Shown here: one piece after another, positions 10,606 to 20,999 of the stretch | How positions within the stretch are numbered: the stretch's first letter is position 1 | Layout: each line of letters begins with the position of its first letter | From: Isoetes taiwanensis | Lineage: Eukaryota; Streptophyta; Lycopodiopsida; Isoetales; Isoetaceae | Direction: 5' to 3' | Assembly (NCBI GenBank): GCA_021234155.1 | Contig: JAJEKV010000050.1 | Location: forward strand, 7,339,199 to 7,403,198 | Length of the DNA: 64,000 nucleotides | Position numbers and translations under genes: made by a program | Notes under the pieces: model-generated | What the model saw: only the letters and a program-made list of their open reading frames with translations | Database searches by the model: none | What the model was told of the DNA's origin: nothing

Positions 10606-12000
10606 ATAAATCAAGGAGACACTAGAGGCAAAATAAATCCCTTTTAAGTAGCAAGAATGGCATATGAATGGGATAGCAAAAATACAAACATGCATAAACT
10701 TAGGTTAAGGCCTAATTGGGTAATTACCACCGCTTTAACAAGTTGGTAGGTTTGGTCTAAATTTGAGACCGACATTACGCATGTCAACAGTTTGAACTGC
10801 CAAGTCCTTTATATGAAATAAATGTATCTACAATGATAGCTCCAACATGATCATCTTCATTCTTATCATTGCTTTCATCCCAATCTTCAAGATTATATTT
10901 CAAAAGTTGTTTTTCCATGCACTGTATCTATATTTTCCCCTGCAATCACTAGGTCATTCAAGAGACCTTTATTAATCTTCCCCTTTTTTTTAGTGTAGTT
11001 GCGCTTGTAGTTTGCCTCCTTCATCCATGGCCCTATGATCTGCGACATTTGTTGTCTCGAGGTGGCCCAAAATGTCGCTAACTAGATATGTTATTGTGGG
11101 GTTCTCGATGCTAAGATGGTTGGCAGATCATGTAACTCTCTTGGATTTTAGATGCCGTCTCCCCTTTTGAGAACTTAATTAACTTGTGCATTGTTCAAGA
11201 CCTCGTGGTAGACTTGTTTGCAAAAGTTCTTAGGCATCTCAAGGTTCTTCGATATATCGCCATGCACTTGAATGAGCTTGGGGATTGTCTAACTTTTGAT
11301 CCAGGACTCTGTTTCAGGTGAGGCTTATTGCTTGGAAAGTTGTCTCCGGGATCTTTTCGATGGTGCATGATATGCCCATGTTTAGTTAAGTTTTCTGTGT
11401 CAAAACAATCATGTTTCGGCTGGCTTTGGTTTGCACTATTGGATATTGCGTTACAAATCTTTTAGATTAAGGCTTCACAAATTGATTTGGTTTGCTCCAG
11501 CTTCTGTCCGCTTTGATTTAACTTTTGTATATACCCGCTTTGATTTTACCTGTGCTACTAGAGGAAGAATTGAAGACACCTTCTGTTAAACAGCTCGATC
11601 CCACCTTAAAAGGAGGAACTTAGCTCTAAACTCTTCCCATGTCAGCAATTGCCTTTGATTATTATTCCAATCATATATCATATACACACCTGCTGCTCTC
11701 CATCGACGCTGTGGACTGAAGCTACCTTGTTTCCTTAAAAAATGTACATGCTTTTAAGCAATCTAACGTTGTTTTTTAAATTGCTAACGTTGTTTCCTTA
11801 AAAAGGATATATACTTTTGTTTTTTGCTAACATTGTTTCATTCAAGAAACTAGACCTATTCCCTTTATCTTTGGGGATTGTATTTGTTGCTATTTAGCTC
11901 TTATTCAATAATTAATACATTCATTTTTTATTTGTTAAACAACTTCATATATTTTGAATGTTTCGAATTCTTGATTGTAAATAAAGGTATATTTTGAATA
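10606..12000. other. Unassigned; probably contains the LTR of the copia remnant
   Basis: No coding motifs recognised on either strand. The first part should be LTR sequence given the adjoining primer site, but no second copy exists in the window to delimit it. Confidence 0.3.
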
Positions 12001-12197
12001 TTTTGAATTCTTGATAGTAAAACAAAGGCTTTGAGAAAAATAATATGATCATCCTTGGTATTATTGAATGAAAGAAACAGATATACAGCAAGAAATATAT
12101 TTTGAATTCGTGATAGTAAACAAAGGCATTGAGAAAAATAATATGATCATCCTTGGTATTATTTGGATTAGAGATTCAGATATACAGCAAGAAACAG
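12001..12197. repeat. Tandem duplication of a 99-bp unit
   Basis: Two adjacent copies begin TTTGAATTC at 12002 and 12101. They share GAGAAAAATAATATGATCAT and CAGATATACAGCAAGAAA, with a few differences including a small indel. Noncoding. Confidence 0.9.
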
Positions 12198-13772
12198 AGA
12201 CTATACTCCTGCCGCCCTTTCTTGCATCTTTCAAAGTTAAACGCAGCCACATGTGTTTTTGCAGTGGATCTCCACGAAATTGACGGTCAAACAGGTCTCT
12301 GTTGATAGCAAAGAGAAGATTAACAAAAAGCGAGGAAGCGTAGTTACCACCGCCGTTACTTTTGCTTTGCCCGCCATATCAGGGTTCCATCATCATATCA
12401 GGGGCAGCCATGATTCATCATATCAGGGGCAGTCATGATTCATTTAACAATGTAGAATGATCCTTTTTCTTAAGGATTCAAGAGACAAGATATGGTTACA
12501 TAATGACAAAGTAAGAATGGTGGAATATCTATTTTGCAAGAAACAGGCGTGGCCATAGCCGCTGCCCAAGCCGCTTCGACACCCTAATCCTAGTGTAGTG
12601 CTTCAACACAACGAAGTCCCTGTTTTAAATAAATAGAAAAATGTGATGAGTGATCTAAAGGAAAAAATCAAAAGGAAAAATAAAGGAAGAATCTGAGAAA
12701 GAGCCCCACTGAATCTTAAGGCAAAAGATCTTGCTCTGTTCGGCACCAAGACTGCTCTGCGTCACAATACCTATAGTCAAATACGGTGGTGCATTGAGCT
12801 TCAGGCCGGAAAAGGAAATACCTGCTTCTCAAGACAACTTTAGGGTCGATGAGGTCGATGAAGCAAGCGGTGATGAAGCGGGGCAAGTAATCGCCATAGC
12901 TGGAGCATTCGAGCAATCGCCATAGTTGGAGTGCAATCACCATAGCTGGAGCGGAAATGGTCAAGGCGGTGGAGGCGGGCAAGGGAACAGGCCCGTTAAT
13001 TTGAATGGCCAATAGAATGATAGGACCTGGATCAACATCCAAGCCGTCCATTTTGCGGCCGTTGAATACATGGGTTTCTATATATAAGGCAAAACCAAAT
13101 AAATACGTGGCAAAAATAGGCTGGCATTGGGCACACCGATAGTTCTGCCTACCATTCTATATTAGCCTTCGACAGGGGCAAAATAAAAATACATAGACAA
13201 ATCATAAAAATATATCGTTCAACTCTGTGCAGTATCACAAATACGGTGCATGTTTTCCATGAGCTCCATGGAGCTCCATCAATAATCCATCGATTTTCAC
13301 AAACTACCATAGGATCTGGGCTGCCATCACAAACATTTCGCGATTTTCACAGATGTGGAACTGGATTTGAACAATTTTTTGAGCCGCTTTTGACTTAAAC
13401 TTATCCATCAGATTCATCGCAGAAAATCTAGCACTTTTTCAGACTGGATTTCAACCTTTTTACAGCGATTGATCAATGCAAGGATGATTCTCTGCTGGAA
13501 TACAAGATCGAGGCTCTTTCTTGGCGCAAAACTGCCGATGTTCGTGGTTCTTATCTGACATGTTGCCTGCCGAAAGTTGGGACATGGTGAATCCCCGTCA
13601 AAAAAAATAAGGGTGCCAAAACACTGAGTGGGCATTTGGCACCCTAAGTGTGATATAGATAGATAGATAGATAGATATATATTGCGTGCCCAAAGTCCAA
13701 TTGGCAAACAATTGTTGGTTGGTTAGTTTTAATTTTTCAGTTTGAACTGTTCAAAATTTTAAATGTCCAATA
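12198..13772. other. Unassigned region with minor simple repeats
   Basis: No recognised gene. It contains a short repeated phrase CATATCAGGGGCAGYCATGA at about 12395-12440, and a GATA microsatellite (ATAGATAGATAGATAGATAG) at 13655-13677. Confidence 0.35.
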
Positions 13773-13790
13773 AACTTTATGAAAATATTT
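13773..13790. repeat. Target-site duplication, left copy
   Basis: AACTTTATGAAAATATTT, an exact 18-bp match to 15745-15762, flanking the retroposon. On this side it runs into a short T tract, the complement of the element's poly(A) end. Confidence 0.85.
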
Positions 13791-15744
13791 TTTTTCTTTG
13801 AAGGACGACAATCTATTATCAAGAAAAATCAAGATACATACAAGGGACCTGTGACATGGGACTCAAAACCTAGAGGACCTAAATAGTCCACTAAGCAAAA
13901 CCACCCATACACAAGATATATACTCACACTCCTTGTGCCACCTTGAGGCGTTTAATGGCCTCATCACAATCAACATGGTCTACCACATCGAGATGATCGT
14001 CAATGAGACATCAAATTATCATGCCATCAATAGAACGAGTAGGGATAGCCTCGCGAGATGACATAACGGACTTCTTCCTTGCCGCCTTCTTCCAATTGAC
14101 CTCGCTGCCATGACTCTTTTGCGCCTGTAAGATTAGGACCATCAGCCATAACAACCTCGAAAACATGAGAGGAAGAAGCATCAACATGGAGAGAAGAATG
14201 AACTACAGTACGGATGATGGCGCTAAAGACGACAAATCGCGGAATCGGAATTAGAGCATCTTCCATGGATGAGGACCGCAACACAACCGGTAAAGGTTGA
14301 TCATGAAACAGATGAAGAAGTAACAACGGGAGCTTGAGCCCGAGAAGAAGGTTGAACGATGCACGAGATGCACGAGTGCCTCGGACGAAAGCTAGCAAAA
14401 GCCTCCTTGTCGAAACGATCGGGCTAATTACGGACCATTCGGAAGTTTAAGATCCAACTCCTTATACCAACGCCCACTTTTCACCACTATACAATGCGGT
14501 AAAGCCGAGTCCACTGGCATTGAGACACAAATCCTCGGACCGTTCATGATGGAATGTGAGATATGAACCCCAAGACCAGTTGCAATTGCAACTAGAAATT
14601 GATGGGCCATTAGATCAGGAGGAAGATTAGGTATCAAGAACCAACAAGGCATCTTTAATGCGCGAACCATATCTGGGAAAAACCAGGAGAGTAATACTGG
14701 TACATTATATATTCCCCACCAAGTGGATCAATCACTCTGGACACCATAGAGTCCACTGCATCACTATTATCAAACATAACTAAAACAAAGTTTTTTGCCA
14801 ACAACTTGATGGACTGAAAAGGAGGAAACTGAAGGTGTTGCAAAAGAGGAGATAACCAAGTACGAAATTGTGAGAAATCTAAGTAGCCCCCAGTAAAATA
14901 CCCAAGCATTGCACAAGAGAACAAGTTCTCAGCACATTTTATATGAGCTTGATGGACCACCTCAACCACAGGAATACCGTAAGAGCAACTACACCACGGC
15001 GGTCAGGTGGTAAAATATATCATCTGGAGGCAATTGTTGTTGAAGCTGAGTCTGTCGAGCTTTCAATGTGTCCAAGATTGCGGACAACTCATCCTTACTC
15101 CCTTCAGACAATACCTATAAAGCAGCTGCTACCCTTGCCTTTCTAGATGCACTAGATATATCTTTACAAAGCCAATCACTAAATCTTTTATATGAAACTT
15201 TTGCAAATGTAATCGAGATGACTTCCAAGCACTATCATTTTCCCCGGGCTGAGCACCTACATTAGGACTAGATTCTGTACCTGTTTGATGCAAATTCCCA
15301 TTAACTTCCACTCCCTTACTCGCAGCGCCTTGCAAGGGAGGAAAATCCCTTTCTTCAAGAACCCCTGGAGCAATCACCAACGATGGCAAAGAACTTTCAA
15401 CTGAATTATTTACCTCTTTTTGCAGATCCGGGGACCACGTATCACCAAACCGGCAAGCTTCCACGCCCTTTGCGTAGCCTTAGAAGCTGGAGCACTATCT
15501 GTCTTCCCCATCTCTACTAAAAGTGGCCGAAATCACACAGGCCCAAATCCGGCCACCAACCTGATAACAAACCCTAATAAAATTTATACTGATAGAAAGC
15601 TCTCGGAATAAGCTTTCCAACGAACTAAAGATCATCGAAAACGGAGTCCTGATGCTCAAGTTACAAGAACAGACGCTGGCAACCCTAAGCGCCATACTCA
15701 CGAGCGCCCATCTCCCGGTCCCTCATATACTATCTTTGATGCCC
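13791..15744 (-). mobile_element. Poly(A)-tailed retroposon with DUF4283 protein only
   Basis: A 1,954-bp insertion bounded by exact 18-bp duplications and oriented on the minus strand. Its 3' end adjoins a T run at 13785-13795. It contains a broken DUF4283-type ORF, the usual ORF1/gag-like protein of plant L1 LINEs, but no endonuclease or reverse transcriptase. An ordinary L1 truncation removes the 5' end, so keeping ORF1 while lacking ORF2 indicates an internally deleted or non-autonomous element, or a retrocopy of a DUF4283 gene mRNA. The target duplication length is typical of L1-type retroposition. Confidence 0.75.
14420..15530 (-). pseudogene. DUF4283-type ORF1/gag-like protein
   Basis: Minus-strand frames read in order. 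A start-like segment near 15511 (MGKTDSAPASKATQRAW) is followed by an acidic linker (15129-15464). Then at 14655-14969 comes FSCAMLGYFTGGYLDFSQF ... PLLQHLQFPPFQSIKLLAK ... FVLVMFDNSDAVDSM ... GGEYIMYQYYSPGF. At 14428-14670 this continues as WFLIPNLPPDLMAHQFLVAI ... GPRICVSMPVDSALPHCIVV. This is the DUF4283 fold followed by its usual W.. + NLP extension, which normally leads to a CCHC knuckle that I did not find. At least two frameshifts separate the pieces. Such proteins bind the element RNA. Confidence 0.65.
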
Positions 15745-15762
15745 AACTTTATGAAAATATTT
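15745..15762. repeat. Target-site duplication, right copy
   Basis: AACTTTATGAAAATATTT, identical to 13773-13790. Confidence 0.85.
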
Positions 15763-15984
15763 GTTCGTCAATGACATCAACTGAGGCCCAGATTCCACTA
15801 CGCCATCCATTGCTACAGGGACAAATCGGGGAGCCACGAGTGTCTAATTAACACTATTCTTGGGATTCAATCACAATGTGAAACCTGGTGGAAGTTCCCG
15901 ACGTGGAGTGAGATATCACAAAAATTACAGGAGGGGGACCTTGTCAAGGTGCCAAGGTGACATTGGCAAATTTTGGGTGACATG

Positions 15985-16134
15985 GCACCTAGGCTCCAAC
16001 ATGCCAAGGTGGCTCAAACATGCCACCTGGGCTCCAACACGCCAAGGTGGCTCAACCATACCGCATGGGCTCCAACATGCTAATATGGCTTAAATGAGCC
16101 ACCTAGGCTCCAACATGCCAAGGTGGCTCAACCC
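15985..16134 (+). repeat. 19-bp minisatellite, block 2 (forward)
   Basis: About eight units in the GGCTCCAACATGCCACCTA / GGCTCAAACATGCCAAGGT orientation, ending abruptly against the inverted core at 16135. Confidence 0.9.
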
Positions 16135-16575
16135 CTGAAACCCCCCTGGAAGCTGCTCGCCCCAAAAGTCCTCTCCCCAAGGCCCTGGGGACGGACCGGC
16201 AATGTCCTCTCTCTGGAATTGTGATTTGGCTCTGCCAATGGACTCAGAACATCGACATTGCCCTGGGGACCAAGTTCCGTGGCTAGAAGACCACCCCTCC
16301 TCCAAGAATCGCCAAAGTAGCTCATGTCCAGCACACTCGTAGTCAATTGGCTTAGGATGTAGATGTCGAATACCGTCATGTAGGGCGTAAGTGTTTCTTT
16401 CGTTTGCAAACCCGACCTTGTAACTTGCTCCCTAGGGTTATTTACGCCATTTTGGGCGACTTGGCAAAGTCGAATTACCGATCGGAGCCTCTCGCGGTGT
16501 CTCGACGATAAAACACTCCAGGTTTTACACTTAGCGCGGGGGGCTCTCGGTTTGATAAGTTCCCTCGGACCGATT
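16135..16575 (-). repeat. Inverted copy of part of the 1.1-kb unit of the 36.5-42.6 kb array
   Basis: The reverse complement of this 440-bp segment matches one part of the array unit. It starts at GGGAACTTATCAAACC and runs through GCAAACGAAAGAAACACTTA, CCAATTGACTACGAGTGTG and GGACATGAG. It ends at GCTTCCAGGGGGGTTTCAGG, corresponding to CTTCCGGTGGTTTTAGGG in the array. It is more diverged than the array copies are from each other. It is flanked by minisatellite blocks in opposite orientations. One frame reads DIYILSQLTTSVLDMSYFGD but no family is recognised. Confidence 0.85.
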
Positions 16576-17460
16576 GGAGCCTAGGTGGCACGTTTGGGCC
16601 ATCATACCATGTTGGAGCCTAGGTGGCATGTTGGAGCCCACGTGGCATGTTTGAGCCTAGGTGGCATGTTGGAGCCTTCGTGGCATGTTTGAGCAACCTT
16701 GGCATGTTGGAGCCTTGGTGGCATGTTTTGAGCCACCTTGGCATGTTTGAGCCTATGTGGCATGTTCGAGACCGCGTGGCGTGTTTGAGCCACCTTGGCA
16801 TGTTTGAGCCTAAGTGTCATGTTGGAGCCTAGGTGGCATGTTTGAGCCACCTTGGCATATTTAAAGCCACTTTGGCATGTTGAATCCTAGATGGCATGTT
16901 GGAGTCTAGGTGGCATGTTTGAGCCACCTTGACATAGAGGAGCCTAGGTGGCATGTTGGAGCCTAGGTGGCATGTTGGAGCCCTGCATGGCATATTTGAG
17001 CCACCTTGGCATGTTTGAGCCTGTGTGGCATGTTGTGAGCTACCTTGGCATGTTTGAGCCTATGTGGCATGTTCGAGCTTGCGTGGCATGTTTGAGCCAC
17101 CTTGGCGTGTTGGAGCCTTGGTGGCATGTTGCACCCACCTTGGCATGTTTGAGCCTATGTGGCATGTTCGGGCCCGGGTGGCATGTTTGAGCCACCTTGG
17201 CATATTTGAGCCTGGGTGGCATGTTGGAGCCCTAGGTGGCATGTTTGAGCCACCTTGCATGTTGGAGCCTAGGTGGCATGTTGGAGCCACGTGACATGTT
17301 TGAGCCACCTTGCCATGTTGGAGCCTAGGTGGCATGTTGGAGCCTCCTTGGCATGTTTGAGCCACCTTGGCATGTTGGAGCCTATATGGCATGTTTGGAC
17401 ACCTTGGCATGTTTGAGCCTAGATGGCATGTTGGAGCCATCTTGGTGGCATGTTTGAGCT
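16576..17460 (-). repeat. 19-bp minisatellite, block 3 (reverse)
   Basis: About 45 units in the opposite orientation to blocks 1 and 2 (CCTAGGTGGCATGTTGGAGC / CCACCTTGGCATGTTTGAGC). Units alternate irregularly between the CCTAGG and CCTTGG types. Both strands are open over long stretches because no unit contains a stop; these frames are artefacts. Confidence 0.93.
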
Positions 17461-17639
17461 TAATGGACTGAAAGTTTGGCTATTGCATATCCCTATGGCA
17501 AAAAAAGATATGCACACTCAAATGATGATATCTTCAGTATTTTTGAACATTTTTTACTGATATTTGAAATGACTATCAGGGAAAACTTATAGGAGCATGT
17601 GGAAAGAAATTTGGCTTGATTTGGAACTAAGGTGATGAG

Positions 17640-18712
17640 GGTTAAGTCATCTTGCCAACGGGAAAGCGGCTGATTCAATTGGGCTGGTAGCTGAAATGCT
17701 CAAATGGGCAGGTAACTCAATACATGTTGTATTGTTTTCATTATTTAATAATGTTTTGCGCAAACGGTTTCCTCGCACTTGGCAGCTGAACAGAGTTATC
17801 CCCTTGCATAAAGCTGGAGATGAGAATGATCCTGGAAATTATCGAATGATTCCGGTTAGTCGCTTATATGCCAAATTATTTGTTTGCTATCTTTGAATTG
17901 TAAATTGAGCACTGGGCTGAAAAACATAATGTTAGAGCCAATCGACAGTAGGCTTTTAGACCAAAAAGATCTCACATTGATCATTTGGTTACTTGGCGAG
18001 CTATGGTTGATTCGGTTAAGGGTAAGAAAAAACCCTTTATGCTCTTTTTGTTGATTATGCTAAGGCATTTGACACGATATCTCGTAGTAATTTATGGGAG
18101 AGAATGGAGGCCCTAGGGTACCAATTGAGCTTAGACATGCAAAGAAGATACTTTATGATAAAGTCTTGGTATAGCTATCATCCCCCATTGAGCAATGCGC
18201 AGATGTGGTAGAAAGTAATATTGAGTGAAGCAAGGGTGCCCATTATCGCCCACACTATTTGGCCTATTCATAGACCAACTACAGGGCTTGGATGTCCGAA
18301 TATGGCGGGGAGGGACTCCATTGTTTAGATGCATGGTTCTCATTGCTCTTATATGCTGATGATGTTGTTCTTCTTTCCCGCTTCGAAGGAAGGCATGCGA
18401 GAAGCATTTAGATCTATTTGGCACATTTACGTGAATGAGAAAAGTATGAGGGTAAATATGTCAAAGACTAAGATGATGGTATTTGGGACAAATAAAGTAG
18501 ATCATCTTAAATTCCTCTATCATGGAGAACCCGTGGAAATTGTCACCTCATATAAATATCTAGGGATACATGTGGACAAGGGGCATAGCCGAACTCTATT
18601 TATTGAGCATAGAGTAAATGGAGGCCTGAAAGCATTATATAGCATGCAACAGAAAAAGTGGAAAAGAAATATGGGACTTTAGCCCGGCGTACATTATATC
18701 GAAGGCCGGTCC
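17640..18712 (+). pseudogene. LINE A, reverse transcriptase part (5' piece, interrupted by copia)
   Basis: A 5'-truncated LINE ORF2. It begins near GLSHLANGKAADSIGLVAEM, followed by LNRVIPLHKAGDENDPGNYR (RT finger motif), then FVDYAKAFD-like and GVKQGCPLSPTLFGL-like blocks with shifts. The catalytic LYADDVVLL-type motif is near 18352. After it come KTKMMVFGTNKVDHLKFLYH and EIVTSYKYLGIHVDKGHSRT. Several indels break the frame. It is interrupted at 18712 by the copia element; the downstream part resumes at 23957. Unlike the other LINEs in this window, its 5' end is not next to a (TC)n run. Confidence 0.8.
18708..18712. repeat. Target-site duplication of the copia element (left)
   Basis: GGTCC, matching 23957-23961. 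The LINE copy at 26.2 kb has a single TTTGGTCCAAAC at the homologous position, confirming this as the pre-insertion site. Confidence 0.8.
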
Positions 18713-19153
18713 CGATGGAAATCCGCCGCACGCCGACGCTGGTACACGCGGTCAGTGGCGTGATAGCCCACACCACGGGTTTGGAAAGCCGCGCTCATGG
18801 AAGTCGATAAAAGGAGGTCGAATCGATGCAAACCTCACACGCAGGTGGAGGCGATCGGCTAAAGGAGGAAGCCCGATTGGTTTTCTAGTGGCCGCTTTTG
18901 GCATAGGAGCAGAGGCTAAGTCACTTAAATTAACCCGCAGGCCCAGCGTAATACGTGACCGGATCATCCCTTTGTGTAACCTGCGCTTGAAGCTGTGGAT
19001 CATCGGCGGATTGCAGAGACCCGCAAGCCGATCCGAGGTCCGCAATAGTTGAAGCCATCAGCGAGAAGCTTGGGTCAGCCCAGTGCACAGAGAGGTTATC
19101 GGGCCAGTATCGAGAAACTCCCCGAGGGAGGCCAATTCACCAATTATTAAACA
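18713..19153 (+). repeat. 5' LTR of the copia element
   Basis: 441 bp, aligned throughout to the 3' LTR (shared GAAGTCGATAAAAGGAGGTC, GGAGGAAGCCCGATTGGTTT, TTCACCAATTATTAA...CA). Its first base is C, where the 3' LTR starts TGATGG, so the canonical TG has been lost. It contains the U3/R/U5 control sequence of the element, but no obvious TATA box could be fixed. Confidence 0.85.
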
Positions 19154-19156
19154 ATG

Positions 19157-19168
19157 TTGTATCGAGCC
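19157..19168 (+). promoter_or_regulatory. Degenerate primer-binding site
   Basis: TTGTATCGAGCC directly after the LTR resembles the TGGTATCAGAGCC type, complementary to initiator methionine tRNA, with small deletions. Confidence 0.6.
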
Positions 19169-19173
19169 TTATC

Positions 19174-20122
19174 ATGGCTGCCAGGCTTGCATTGGCGTAC
19201 CTAAGCGGCACCAAAGTTTTGAGGGAGATGAAGCCGGATTTCAATTGTGGAAAGCTATGATTTCACAAGCTCTCAAGGTTGACAAGTTTGTGGGGTCTTG
19301 TGTCAAAAGGAAAGTCACCGCGACACCAATCAAAGTAAAGAAAGAGGCTTCTCGGTTCCTTAAGAGAAGAAGGAAGAGATCTCCGAGGATGAGAAGGAAG
19401 AGATTGCTAAGGCAATCATTATGGCGAAATTAGGAGGAGACATAGTGCTTGAAATTCAAAGCACAAATCTCCTTGAGAGAGATGTGGGAATATCTTCTTG
19501 AAAGATATGAGGCGAAAATCTCCTCACAGATTGAAGTCTTTGGAGATGCAAGTTCGCAATTCTGATTCGAGAAGGGTGGAGAAGTGACGGATTTTGATAC
19601 TGCTTAATGTTTTTCTTTGTTTCATGATCTCGAGGAGCCGGAGTAAAATATTCGAACAAATGAAGGTATTAGCTTTGACAAGAGCTTTTCATAATTTTAT
19701 AAAGATTTGGTCAGTTAGTTAGGGCGTTTCAAGGACGCTTGATAAAGTCAGAGGCGATAAGAACGGAAATGGAACAAGAAAAGATTGCAGAGGTAAGTGC
19801 GAGGGAGAAATCTACGTAGGGAGGAACACCCCAATCGTGTTATATATACAGTTGAGAGAAGCTCGGGGGTCGAGGGTGAAGCCGAGGAAGAGGAAGAGCA
19901 CAAATTCAATTACTATGGTTGTGAAGAATTTGGGCATATAAAAGCCGGAGTGTCCCAATCGAAAAAAAATGGGATCGTGGACGAGGGTCATATGCACGAG
20001 GAAGAGGTCGAGTATCATCTGTGGGCAACCGTAAGTGAACTTGATGATAGCAAAGGAAAAATTGGCAACAAAGTGGGAGTGCTTAGTGAGGATAAGGTAA
20101 AGAAACTAATTCTAAGGATGTA
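19174..20122 (+). pseudogene. Copia gag
   Basis: Frames from 19174 recover copia Gag fragments: FEGDEAGFQLWKAMISQALK near 19220, KTKMM-like helical parts lost to shifts, and a Lys/Arg-rich middle. Near 19900 a damaged zinc knuckle reads NYYGCEEFGHIKAG, with the first Cys pair and the last Cys altered from CX2CX4HX4C. The later acidic stretch (EEEVEYHLWATVSELDDSKG) resembles the linker before protease in other copia elements. Several stops and shifts prevent a complete protein. Confidence 0.65.
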
Positions 20123-20303
20123 GTGTCAAAGGTTACTCTTAGAAATGGTTTGGATAAAACCCGACACTTTGACTTTAGATTCGGAGTTTGAAGTCTCCAT
20201 AGTCAACTCCCGGTTTGTTGAATAAGGTTGAGCCGAGTAAGGGTGATTCGAGGGTGCAAATGGGAAATGGCGCAACACAAAAGGTGCGCGAGGAAAGGGG
20301 GAG

Positions 20304-20999
20304 TTGCAAGTATCAAGAGAAGGCAAGGAAGTTTTAAAATTGCCAGATACTCTATTTGCTCCAGAAATGTTGTTTAATTTGGTTTCGGTTGCAAATCTTG
20401 TTGATAATGGTTATGATTTGCTTTTTCATAAGCATGGATGCAAATTTATTAAAGATGGTGTGAAGATATTTGATGCTGATAGAAGAGGAAATTTGTTTGA
20501 ATTTGACATCAAAGCAATCAATAAAATATCTCCAATAGATAAACTGCATACTTGGCATTTGAGGTTGGCGCATACAAATCATAATAATATTAAAATTGCG
20601 GAAAAACACAATCTTTTGGATGACTTGATGTGTGAGCATGAAAGTCATGATGATATTTGTGAGGCATGCATGTTAGGGAAGCAAAGTAGATTGCCTTTTA
20701 GAAATAAAGGCAAAAGAGCACACAAATTGCTTGAGTTAGTTCATTCAGATGTTTGTGGTCCAATGCAAGTTCAAAGTCTAGGGTCAAAATCTTACTTTGC
20801 ATCATTTATTGATGACTATAGCCGAAGGACTAAGTGTTACTTTTTGAGGTCCAAAGATCAAGTGTTTGATGCCTTTAGGCTCTATGTGGCGGAGGTTGAA
20901 AGGGAAACGTCATTAAAGTTTAAATGCTTGAGATCCGATCTTGGAGGAGAATATAGTTCGGATGAATTTTGCAAATTTTGTCAGGGAGCATGGGATTAG
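20304..20999 (+). CDS. Copia GAG-pre-integrase and integrase N-terminal half
   Basis: A 231-codon open frame. The N-terminal part is protease-tail/linker (LPDTLFAPEMLFNLVSVANL). LHTWHLRLAHTNHNNIKI with ICEACMLGKQSRLPF forms the HHCC zinc-binding domain. VHSDVCGPMQVQSLGSKSYF and FIDDYSRRT start the integrase catalytic core, with LRSDLGGEY giving the second Asp. The frame ends prematurely because one extra T in GAATTTTGC shifts it; the next frame continues exactly with FANFVREHGIRRQ. Integrase inserts element cDNA into the host genome. Confidence 0.85.
   Translation: MQVSREGKEVLKLPDTLFAPEMLFNLVSVANLVDNGYDLLFHKHGCKFIKDGVKIFDADRRGNLFEFDIKAINKISPIDKLHTWHLRLAHTNHNNIKIAEKHNLLDDLMCEHESHDDICEACMLGKQSRLPFRNKGKRAHKLLELVHSDVCGPMQVQSLGSKSYFASFIDDYSRRTKCYFLRSKDQVFDAFRLYVAEVERETSLKFKCLRSDLGGEYSSDEFCKFCQGAWD

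Noticed and set aside
16602-17440. Repetitive proteins (NMPRWLKHATQ / MACLSHLGMFEP) on both strands
   Set aside because: Both strands and several frames are open only because the repeat lacks stops; 19 is not a multiple of 3, so the peptide repeats every 57 bases.
16576-17460. CRISPR-like array
   Set aside because: The 19-bp units are contiguous with no unique spacers; it is a minisatellite in plant DNA.
18329-18682. Independent reverse-transcriptase gene at 18.3 kb
   Set aside because: It is the 5' half of LINE A, continuing after the copia insertion.
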